The position numbers and the translations under genes are program-made. Shown here one piece after another: positions 23,119 to 33,510 of a stretch of DNA of 64,000 nt; position 1 is the stretch's first letter; each line of letters starts with the position of its first letter. Location: positions 13,735,501 to 13,799,500 of the forward strand of contig NC_091673.1 of assembly GCF_042453785.1 (NCBI RefSeq), read 5' to 3'. The stretch is from Malus domestica (taxonomy: Eukaryota; Streptophyta; Magnoliopsida; Rosales; Rosaceae). A model generated the notes under the pieces. The model was not told the origin of the DNA. It saw only the letters and a program-made list of their open reading frames with translations, and did not search any database.

Positions 23119-24760
23119 TCACCCCTGGTTGTCTTGATACGAACTTTTATCCCTCTTGTTGTAATGGGCTTGCTGAGAGTAAAAATCCTTCCTCTTACCA
23201 AGAGACAGATATGTTTGGTGACTTAGTGTGTAGTTAAATGAGGCAGGAGATGATGCAATGGGTGTCTGAATGGCCAATATCTCCTCACTTGGTAAAACTT
23301 GACTTCCACTTCCCATTTGTTGATAGGGGTTAACCATATGGGGGTTCCCTTGGTATGTCCTTGTTTCGGCAGAGGCGTGGTTGTAAGCCTGTGCCATCAC
23401 TTCAGAGTAAGTCTTCCAAGTGTTGGCATTGATCATGTACTTGAAGAAACAATTATGTAGGCCTGCCGTTAAGGCCTTGAGGACGGTCTTGTCATCTGCC
23501 TCAGTGCAGCGAGAATACTCCTGGCTGAAGCAACCGGCATACTCTCATAGTGACTCGCCCGGCTTCTGGAAAATAGTGTATAAGTCATCTGCAGAATGCA
23601 AGTGATCGGTCTGGAAGATGTGTTGAGAGACAAACAGTTTCTTCAATTCCTCAAATGAGTCTACTGTCTCAGGTGGAAGACGGCAATACCAGTTTATAGC
23701 TCCACCAGAGAGGGTGGAGGGGAAGAGAAGACATCGCTCTTCGTCGGTGTGCATCTGATATGCCATGGTGGACTCAAAGAGGTTAAGGTGTTCAATTGGG
23801 TCATCCCTTCCAGTATAGAGTTGTAAACCAAGCTTTTGTTTTGTCTTCGCTTGAATGGGGTGTCGAAAATCCTTATTGTGAGAGGGCCAGGCCTGGATTA
23901 GTTCCAATCAGGTATCTCGGCTTGACGTTCGGCCTTCAACTTGTTTACTTCCTTAAGGAGCTATAGGACAAGGGGGTCTTGAGTGAAGTCATGTACCACT
24001 GAAATTTTCTTTCCTAAGTCTCCATCGCCTCTTGGAAGTAGGAAAGTTTGAGCAAGGGCGTGTGGTTTTTTCTTGGACTCGCCGTACTGATTTCTAAGGT
24101 GAGTTTGTCGGAATACCTCAGAGTCCCCCGTACCTTCATGTTCCTCTGGGACCTATCGTTCCTTCCCTAGATTGGCAGTTGGCCTGGGTCATGGGAGGCG
24201 ATTGAGTCTTTCAGAAACCCTTGGGTCATTGATCTTCGAGCATATGTGAAGGGGATTCTCTCGACGTTGTTTTAGGAAGTCTCGGTAGTCACGATAAACG
24301 GCTTTCGATCCTTCCAACCTTTCTGCAAGGAGGTGTCTTCCTCCACTTTTTCTACTTCGGGTCGAAGCATCTGGGTTGAGAGAAGTCTCCTGTTGATCAA
24401 TGTTTTGATGATTAGTTCGCTCCTCATCAGGGATACCCATGTCAAAGGGAGGTGACCCTCCGTGTTGGGGGGCATCCAGATGATGGTTGATGTCCATAAG
24501 GGCAACGAGCTCGCATGTTTGAGTACGCCTAGTTTCGTGGAGCGTTTCAAAGAGCTTCTCATACTGCTCCTGGAGGGCCTCATTCTTCATTGCTATCTTG
24601 TTGTTCTGAGCTTCTAGCTCATCAACTTTAGCTTGAAGAACAACCCTTTTTCCTTCATTCTTTTGTTCCTTTGCACTAGGTACAAGATGGGTGTTATTCT
24701 GTGTGTTGTGGCTTCATTTGCTCCCCATGTTGGAGAGGGATGCCTGGTCAAAAGAGAGTG
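23119..24760 (-). pseudogene. Broken gag of a Tat-like Gypsy element
   Basis: The reading begins after ATGGGGAGCAAATGA (a stop three codons after the ATG), passes a coiled-coil-like segment (VDELEAQNNKIAMKNEALQ), an Asn/Ser-rich linker and the retrotransposon capsid domain (QLYTGRDDPIEHLNLFE; INWYCRLPPETVDSFEELKK; INANTWKTYSEVMAQAYNHA). Further stops occur at about 24190 and 23548. Gag would form the intracellular virus-like particle; this copy cannot make a full one. The frame ends before any zinc knuckle or protease. Confidence 0.85.
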
Positions 24761-24834
24761 TACGAATGGTGGAAACCAGCTTGGCAAAGCTGAAGAGAGT
24801 GGGAATAAGTGTCGTTCCCACAGACGGCGCCAAA

Positions 24835-25347
24835 TGTTGATCACAAAATCAGCGAGGACTTTGATACAACAGAAAATGTCAAGTTTGTGACCTTCGCTAG
24901 ATTGCTCCAGTCACTAGTGTGGATAAGTAAGTAAATGGATAGGGACAAGGAAGCAAACACAAGATGTACGTGGTTCACCCATATTGGCTACGTCCACGAA
25001 GTAGAGGAGTTCTCATTAATTGTGAAGGGTTTACATAAGTACATAGGTTCAAGCTCTCCTTTAGTGAGTACTAGTGAATGATTTAGTACAAATAACATTA
25101 GGAAATATTGTGAGAGAATGATATTTATTTATAGAAGAGGTTTCTAGTTTCATTCTGACATTGACACGTGTCGTGTTGTGATTGGCTTCTGATGTTGACA
25201 CGTGTCGTGCTATGATTGGCTTCTGATGTCGACACGTGTCGCGCTGTGATTGGCCTCCTGGTTGGAGGGAAACTCTTCTGGATCCTTGACGGTATAACGT
25301 TGACCGATACTCAGTAGTTTCGGGATTGGTCAAGTATGGTACAAACA
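24835..25347 (-). repeat. Tat-like LTR with three G-box modules
   Basis: On the minus strand the LTR starts TGTTTGTACC and ends GATCAACA. The U3 part holds three copies of a 34-bp module with CACGTG at 25165, 25199 and 25233, each paired with an inverted CCAAT motif (ATTGG on the plus strand). Confidence 0.85.
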
Positions 25348-26059
25348 GGATGTATTATATTGAAATAAAATAGAACGTGTGGTATAAAAGTAAAATGTTT
25401 TGAAGATGTTATATGAGGTTATAATAGACCTCAAACCTGAGGTGGTAAAGTGTAATTTACCCAATATTTAAACTCCAACCATTCAACTCTTTCTCACTAG
25501 GCCTGGCAAACGGGTCGTGTATGTCGTGTTCGTGTCGTTTTCGTGTAACACCTGTTATCTTAACGGGTCGTGTCGTGTCACACCTGTTATCTTAACGTGT
25601 CCTTAACAGGTTATGACCCGTTATGACCCGTTAAGAAAAATATATTTTTTTCTTAAATTTGCATATACCACACATTACCACATAAATATTACTTCAAAAC
25701 ATTAAAATATATTTGTCATTTAAGTACTACATCTACACTTGAAAATAAGAGCCTAATAAAAAAACATTCATACACTAGTCTATTACAAAATATTAAATGT
25801 GCAAGGATATGCAAAATGAAAGAGTTTTTGTTTTCAAGGTTGTGAAGTCTTTCTCAAAAGTTTAAACCTTGCCAATAGAACTCAAAGTTTGAATGTTATT
25901 TCTTTTACAAAATCCTCAATTTTCATCGACCATCATAGGGAAATCGTATTGGAACTTTGGCTTGATCAATTGCCTTCAAGAGTTATGTTCGGTAAGGTTT
26001 TCCACGTCAGAACTCTCTTCCGCATAAACTAAGTATAGAAAAACCAAACATTAAAAACC

Positions 26060-29000
26060 ATTCAAATTATACAAACAAGATTGACGGTTGGATCATTGAA
26101 ATTAGTTTCATAGAATTCGTATCTCATCCAAACCATAGATACTTAGACTTTATTTATACTTTCATTAAGTATAACATAAGATTTTGTGGTATCTACTTGT
26201 GTAAATATTTTAAATTGACGATCGAATTCATTCATTGTATTCGTATAGGGTCAACAAGTGTAGTTGTAAAAAATCATCAAAATCGGAGTTAAAATAACCG
26301 TTAAATCGTGATTTTTTGTTTTATAACCGTCGAAAAACTTTGTCTCATTATTTGATCTCTGAATGTTTGTTTTTTGTGATTTTTGGCGTATGCGATCTCG
26401 AAGCATATACAAATAAGTTTGACGGTTGGATCGTTGAAATTAGTTTCATAGAATTCGTATCACATCAAAACGATAAATTCACTAACACTTAGAGTTTATT
26501 TATACTTTCATTAAGTATAACATAAGATTTAGTGGTATCCACTTGTGTAAATATTTTAAATTGACGATCGAATTCATTCATTGTATTCGTATAAGGTCAA
26601 CAAGTGTAGTTGTAAAAAATCATCAAAATCGGAATTAAAATAACCGTTAAATCGTGATTTTTTGTTTTATCACCGTCGAAAAGTTTTGTCTCATTACTTG
26701 ATCTCTGAATGTTTGTTTTTTGTGATTTTTGGCATATGCGATCTCGAAGCATATACAAACAAGTTTGACGGTTGGATCGTTGAAATTAGTTTCATAGAAT
26801 TCGTATCCCATCCAAACGATAGATACTTAAACTTTATTTATACTTTCATTAAGTATAACATAAGATTTTGTGGTATCCACTTGTGTAAATATTTTAAATT
26901 GACGATCGAATTCATTCATTGTATTCGTATAGGGTCAAAAAGTGTACTTGTAAAAAATCATCAAAATCGAAGTTAAAATAACCGTTAAATCGTGATTTTT
27001 TGTTTTATAACCGTCGAAACGTTTTGTCTCATTACTTGATCTCTGAATGTTTTTTTTTGTGATTTTTGGCGTATGCGATCTCGAAGCATATACAAACAAG
27101 TTTGACGGTTTGATCGTTGAAATTAGTTTCATAGAATTTGTATCCATCAAAACGATAGATTCACTAACACTTAGAGTTTATTTATACTTTCATTAAGTAT
27201 AAAATAAGATTTTGTGGTATCCACTTGTGTAAATATTTTAAATTGACGATCGAATTCATTCATTGTATTCGTATAGGGTCAACAAGTGTAGTTGTAAAAA
27301 ATCATCAAAATCGGAGTTAAAATAACCGTTAAATCGTGATTTTTTGTTTTATAACCGTCGAAAAACTTTGTCTCATTACTTTATCTCTGAATGTTTGTTT
27401 TTTGTGATTTTTGGCGTATGCGATCTCGAAGCATATACAAATAAGTTTGACGGTTGGATCGTTGAAATTAGTTTCATAGAATTCGTATCCCATCAAAACG
27501 ATAGATTTACTAACACTTATAGTTTATTTATACTTTCATTAAGTATAACATAAGATTTAGTGGTATCCACTTGTGTAAATATTTTAAATTGACGATCGAA
27601 TTCATTCATTGTATTCGTATAAGGTCAACAAGTGTAGTTGTAAAAAATCATCAAAATCGGAATTAAAATAACCGTTAAATCGTGATTTTTTGTTTTATAA
27701 CCGTCGAAAAGTTTTGTTTCATTAATTGATCTCTGAATGTTTGTTTTTTGTGATTTTTGGCGTATGCGATCTCGAAGCATATACAAACAAGTTTGACGGT
27801 TGGATCATTGAAATTAGTTTCATAGAATTCGTATCCCATCAAAACGATAGATTCACTAACACTTAGAGTTTATTTATACTTTCATCAAGTATAACATAAG
27901 ATTTTGTGGTATCCACTTGTGTAAATATTTTAAATTGACGATCGAATTCATTCATTGTATTCGTATAGGGTCAAAAAGTGTACTTGTAAAAAATAATCAA
28001 AATCGAAGTTAAAATAACCGTTAAATAGTGATTTTTTGTTTTATAACCGTCGAAAAGTTTCGTCTCATTACTTGATCTCTAAATGTTTGTTTTTTGTGAT
28101 TTTTGGTGTATGCGATCTCGAAGCATATACAAACAAGTTTGACGGTTTGATCGTTGAAATTAGTTTCATAGAATTTGTATCCCATCAAAACGATAGATTC
28201 ACTAACACTTTATTTATACTTTTATTAAGTATAAAATAAGATTTTGTGGTATCCACTTGTGTAAATATTTTAAATTGACGATCGAATTCATTCATTGTAT
28301 TCGTATAGGGTCAACAAGTGTAGTTGTAAAAAATTATCAAAATCGAAGTTAAAATAACCGTTAAATCGTGATTTTTTGTTTTATAACCGTCGAAAAGTTT
28401 TGTCTCATTACTTGATCTCTGAATGTTTGTTTTTTGTGATTTTTGGCGTATGCGATCTCGAAGCATATACAAACAAGATTGATGGTTGGATCGTTGAAAT
28501 TAGTTTAATAGAATTCGTATCCCATCAAAACGATAGATTCACTAACACTTAGAGTTTATTTATACTTTCATTAAGTATAACATAAGATTTTGTGGTATCC
28601 ACTTGTGTAAATATTTTAAATTGACGATCGAATTCATTCATTGTATTCGTATAGGGTCAAAAAGTGTACTTGTAAAAAATAATCAAAATCGAAGTTAAAA
28701 TAACCGTTAAATAGTGATTTTTTGTTTTATAACCGTCGAAAAGTTTCGTCTCATTATTTGATCTCTAAATGTTTGTTTTTTGTGATTTTTGGTGTATGCG
28801 ATCTCGAAGCATATACAAACAAGTTTGACGGTTTGATCGTTGAAATTAGTTTCATAGAATTTGTATCCCATCAAAACGATAGATTCACTAACACTTTATT
28901 TATACTTTTATTAAGTATAAAATAAGATTTTGTGGTATCCACTTGTGTAAATATTTTAAATTGACGATCGAATTCATTCATTGTATTCGTATAGGGTCAA

Positions 29001-30235
29001 CAAGTGTAGTTGTAAAAAATTATCAAAATCGAAGTTAAAATAACCGTTAAATCGTGATTTTTTGTTTTATAACCGTCGAAAAGTTTTGTCTCATTACTTG
29101 ATCTCTGAATGTTTGTTTTTTGTGATTTTTGGCGTATGCGATCTCGAAGCATATACAAACAAGATTGATGGTTGGATCGTTGAAATTAGTTTAATAGAAT
29201 TCGTATCCCATCAAAACGATAGATTCACTAACACTTAGAGTTTATTTATACTTTCATTAAGTATAACATAAGATTTTGTGGTATCCACTTGTGTAAATAT
29301 TTTAAATTGACGATCGAATTCATTCATTGTATTCGTATAGGGTCAAAAAGTGTACTTGTAAAAAATAATCAAAATCGAAGTTAAAATAACCGTTAAATAG
29401 TGATTTTTTGTTTTATAACCGTCGAAAAGTTTCGTCTCATTATTTGATCTCTAAATGTTTGTTTTTTGTGATTTTTGGTGTATGCGATCTCGAAGCATAT
29501 ACAAACAAGTTTGACGGTTTGATCGTTGAAATTAGTTTCATAGAATTTGTATCCCATCAAAACGATAGATTCACTAACACTTTATTTATACTTTTATTAA
29601 GTATAAAATAAGATTTTGTGGTATCCACTTGTGTAAATATTTTAAATTGACGATCGAATTCATTCATTGTATTCGTATAGGGTCAACAAGTGTAGTTGTA
29701 AAAAATTATCAAAATCGAAGTTAAAATAACCGTTAAATCGTGATTTTTTGTTTTATAACCGTCGAAAAGTTTTGTCTCATTACTTGATCTCTGAATGTTT
29801 GTTTTTTGTGATTTTTGGCGTATGCGATCTCAAAGCATATACAAACAAGATTGATGGTTGGATCGTTGAAATTAGTTTAATAGAATTCGTATCCCATCAA
29901 AACGATAGATTCACTAACACTTAGAGTTTATTTATACTTTCATTAAGTATAACATAAGATTTTGTGGTATCCACTTATGTAAATATTTTAAATTGACGAT
30001 CGAATTCATTCATTGTATTCGTATACGGTCAAAAAGTGTACTTGTAAAAAATCATCAAAATCGAAGTTAAAATAACCGTTAAATCGTGATTTTTTGTTTT
30101 ATCACCGTCGAAAAGTTTTGTGTCATTACTTGATCTCTGAATGTTTGTTTTTTGTGATTTTTGGCATATGCGATATCGAACCATATACAAACAAGATTGA
30201 CGGTTTGATCGTTGAAATTAGTTTCGTGTATCCCA
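26060..30235. repeat. 343-bp satellite-like array with higher-order dimers
   Basis: The core GACGGTTGGATCGTTGAAAT or a close variant recurs about 13 times from 26083 to 30200 at spacings of about 339-348 bases. Two unit types can be told apart: A has GTCAACAAGTGTAGTTG, B has GTCAAAAAGTGTACTTG. Their order is A A B A A B A B A B A B. The last AB dimers (686 bp) are almost identical, with 67-codon shadow ORFs recurring at 28036, 28722 and 29408. The array lies wholly within the hAT element. Confidence 0.93.
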
Positions 30236-30244
30236 TCAAGTTCA

Positions 30245-30560
30245 TTGGTGTGTGTATATATATATATTTATTTATTTGTTATGTAGATTTAAATATATTT
30301 ATTTTGTACGTATAATTATTATAGTTTTTTTAGGGGTATAATATTTAATTTAAAATTTAATATATATATATATATAATTATTATAGTTAATATTTTGGGG
30401 GTATAAATATTATAGTATATATAATTATTAAAGTTAATTTAATATATATATATATATATATATATAATTATAGTTTTAAACTTTTTAGGGGTATAAAATT
30501 GTTAAATTATTATATATAATTATTACAGTATTTTTTAGGGTTATAAAATTATTAAATTAA
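30245..30560. repeat. (TA)n-rich low-complexity tract
   Basis: Several TA runs (for example 30359-30376 and 30440-30466) alternate with GGGGTATAA blocks. It lies between the satellite array and the right subterminal region of the hAT element. Confidence 0.8.
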
Positions 30561-30746
30561 TATTCTGCTTATCGTGTATCGTGTTACCCACGTGTATACC
30601 CGAACCAACCCGTTATTTTAACAGGTGCTTATCGGGTTACCCGATAATACCCGATTCGTTATCGTGTCGACTCAAACACCTGTTAATTTTGGGTCGTGTC
30701 GTGTCGGGTTATCGGGTCGTGTCAGGAATTGCCAGGCCTTCTCACT

Positions 30747-33510
30747 CTCTTGGAAAATTCATAAAATATTAAATTTATTAAAATAGAGATTGTTGTTGAA
30801 GATGAAAGTTAAACTGACTAACGCTCTACTAGCTAATTTAGCAAAAATTTAAAGTAACTCTTGAAGATGCTCGGACTGTTGTTTTATGTAAAGAAAGAAC
30901 TCAAATGTTAAACAGCAAGTAACTTGATACAACGCTAGTCACTTATTCAAGCTTGCTTTATAATATTTTGTTATAACCTAAATTGATCATTTTATGGTTA
31001 TAACTGAAAAGTCATCCCTGCAAAGTTTCATTAGAATCATAAGACGTTTAGGTATTTGATTGTGTCCTAATAAATAGACAAACACAATATCCTCAATAAA
31101 CCATGAATATTCACAATAACAACTAAAGGGCTAAATCCTTTCCAATTCAAGTGAACTTGCGCAAAAATAATCTATAAATGAAAACCTTAAAAATAAACAG
31201 TATGAATCATGATATTACTTTATATTTGTATATAAATACACATATTTGAAGTGAGACGGCCATCAGTACCCCCAATCCCCACTCCCATCTCCCACACATT
31301 TGAACTGAAGAGAGATGCTGACCGTGATCGCAGACTGTAATGACATACAACTGGTTACATTTGCTGCCTACGATCTATTAGATGAAACTTCAAAGACTAC
31401 AAGTCTCAGTGTAGGTTGTACACTTGTACATACACTACAAAATTTCCCACTTTCCACTGTCCTTCCTTACGAGAGATTTTTCAATGAACTTAAAACATAA
31501 AACAATATACTATTTATCATAATATAAATGAAGGAACACAAAAAATATATGCTCTCTTTGCTTATATTATAACACGTAAGGTATCTGATTTGTATCCAGG
31601 ATCGAAAAAAATCTCTCCACTGCACACATTTGAAAAGGAGCTGCAATCTTTTGGGGACCGTAATGCCATAAATCCAGCTTGAATGTTGCATGCATCTCAG
31701 GTTTCGCTGACATCCATTGCACAGACCCCTGTATATCATCATTAAACAAGATAAAATACATGGGCAAAATACAACAAGTAGGGCAACAAGAACTCGGAAA
31801 TGTACAAGAAATAAGCAGTTTCGATTTCCCATAAATCTCAAGATGCATGTGAATGTGATGTCATGTCATCTCCACCTCATATATATAAAATAACGAACAT
31901 ACGTTGAGAAAAGAAGGCGAAAAGATAAAACCTATCGGGTTGAGGGTTTTTTTTCCTCTTCATTTTCTCATCATTAATTACAGTGTTCTTTTTTAAGTCT
32001 GAACTTACCAAACATTGGAAATTAAGTAACTTCTCATTTCCAAGTCTCTTTTGCCGCCAACCAAACGCAACCTAAAGTTTTTAGTTTTCTTTTTCATAAC
32101 TAAACGAACCTTTCATACGGTGAATATGAAGCTCTGATAAGTTCGTTGATTCAGAATAATTGATTAAGTTAGGAGATGTTTATTTGATGGACGTGAATTA
32201 TTATTCTAATGTATGGCGCTAGATTGATAATTTGATAGCATAATATAATAAAGTCCTACGAATTGGATAAGAAATAAATATAGTGACTCAAGCAGCATGG
32301 GAGTCAAACAAGCATGGGGAGGAAGGCTACATAAAATGATAACTTATTTCTTGCGTCTATATCAAGGCAATTGAGAAAGAGTGAGAGGGATCCTTTTCTG
32401 TTATCAAACTCTCCAATCTATGATGTCTTTTGTAAATTTTATTTATTGTGTATTGGCGTGTGACATGCACAGATGTTATAGACGTTGAATATAGTCAAAC
32501 ATTTAGTGAATGAATCAAACAAATCTTTTGCAACAACGAGAATCCTTTTGATTTTAGACGTTAGTGTATACTATATATCGGTGCATATTAGAAAATTTTA
32601 TCTATTAACAAGTGATATTATTTACACAAAAGAGAGGAGGTAGGTTTAACCTCATAATAGACTAGTAATAATGTGGTTCAAATTTACTTTTGACGGGAAT
32701 CGAGCCTAAAAATCTCATATATTAACAAACGATATTATTTATACTAATGAGAGGGGATAAACTTAGCTTCATAATAGATTAACAATAATATGATTCAAAT
32801 TTATTTTTGACAATAATCGAACTTAAAACTTCATCTATTAGTATTGAAGATTTATTCAGCTGCAACTGGACTTTGAAAAAAGAAGAAGAAGAAGAGCTGC
32901 CCGAGTTTCATTTAAGATTTCTTGATTTCTTGATTTCTTGATTTCTTCATTCAAGGGGCTTCATTCTCTCTCTCCATGAAAAAGAGAAAAAGGGGAAACA
33001 GGAAGGCTGGGGGTGATATAATTATGCCTGGCAGGTGTTCGTTAAAATGCCCACAGGAGAGGACTAGGAGGAGGACAGGATTGCTCTTGTTTTGGTAAGC
33101 CTGCTGCCTCTCGTTCTCTGCAATCCGATTCGCTAATCTCGCGGCGCCTGTCCTCTTCCCTATCAACGGCCACCAGCAACTGCCAAGTTGCCAACCCCAC
33201 CTTATCCTCTCTCTCTCTGTCATATCTGTCTGTCCAAGTGGGTAGCCGCAAAAGCAACCATGGCCGTTACCAAAAACAATAAAAACAATATTAAATCTTT
33301 TCCATCAAAACTCTATTATTTTCCATTATTTTACAGCTTAATCCTTCAAAAACCAGAAAATATTGACTATTTTAATGGAAAGGGGACCCCTTTACTCTAC
33401 GTGATGGCTCGGGCTGTTTTCAAATTGAGCCAACCCATCCTTCCCAAATCAGGAAACTTTCATTCATTCTTTAAGCCTTCCCCTCTGCAATTCCTCCTCT
33501 TCCAACTCTC
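30747..33510. other. Intergenic, upstream of the E3 ligase gene
   Basis: The left edge continues the pre-insertion sequence of the hAT element and contains the partner (30815-30910) of the inverted copy at 21005-21095. Two imperfect copies of a 117-bp repeat occur at about 32595-32830. GAA and TGATTTCT short repeats lie at 32878-32950. The probable promoter and leader of the E3 gene occupy the last few hundred bases. Apart from one weak exon-like block, no gene is supported. Confidence 0.5.
31563..31737 (-). other. Possible exon or gene relic
   Basis: On the reverse strand an acceptor-like TATACAG at about 31738 is followed by an open stretch of about 57 codons ending in TAA, including WMSAKPEMHATFKLDLWHYG and AAPFQMCAVERFFSILD. 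The composition looks protein-like, but I recognise no family and find no partner exons. It may be a terminal exon left from a lost gene, or chance. Confidence 0.25.

Larger units (their letters stand above)
22079..25347 (-). mobile_element. Gag-only Tat-like Gypsy element, left-truncated
   Basis: The 5' LTR (24835-25347, 513 bp, TG...CA on the minus strand) is closely related to the LTR at 46159-46660. Its primer-binding site is at 24832-24815. A broken gag follows (to about 23119), then a non-coding part with two minisatellites. Protease, reverse transcriptase and integrase are absent and I could not find the 3' LTR, so this copy is non-autonomous and damaged. Confidence 0.75.
25499..30738. 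mobile_element. hAT-like DNA element (5240 bp) with 8-bp target duplication
   Basis: The left end is AGGCCTGGCAA and the right end TTGCCAGGCC, an inverted repeat of about ten bases. The direct repeats TTCTCACT lie at 25491-25498 and 30739-30746. A paralogous unoccupied copy at 16396-16420 carries a single TTCTCACT, confirming the insertion site. The 8-bp duplication indicates the hAT superfamily. Subterminal regions are rich in ACGGGTCGTGT and CACCTGTTA motifs at both ends, as expected for transposase binding sites. No transposase is encoded; most of the interior is a tandem array. Confidence 0.85.

Noticed and set aside
28036..29611. Repeated 67-codon ORFs (28036, 28722, 29408) that look like a duplicated small gene
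   Set aside because: They are open stretches within the 343/686-bp satellite unit, identical because the DNA is repeated. There is no protein-like conservation or start context.
26060..30235. Regular direct repeats suggesting a CRISPR-like array
   Set aside because: Units are 343 bp without short unique spacers, in a plant nuclear context and within a DNA transposon.
31315..31500. 61-codon ORF starting MLTVIADCND
   Set aside because: No recognisable motif, splice partners or repeat relation; the length is within chance expectation for this DNA.
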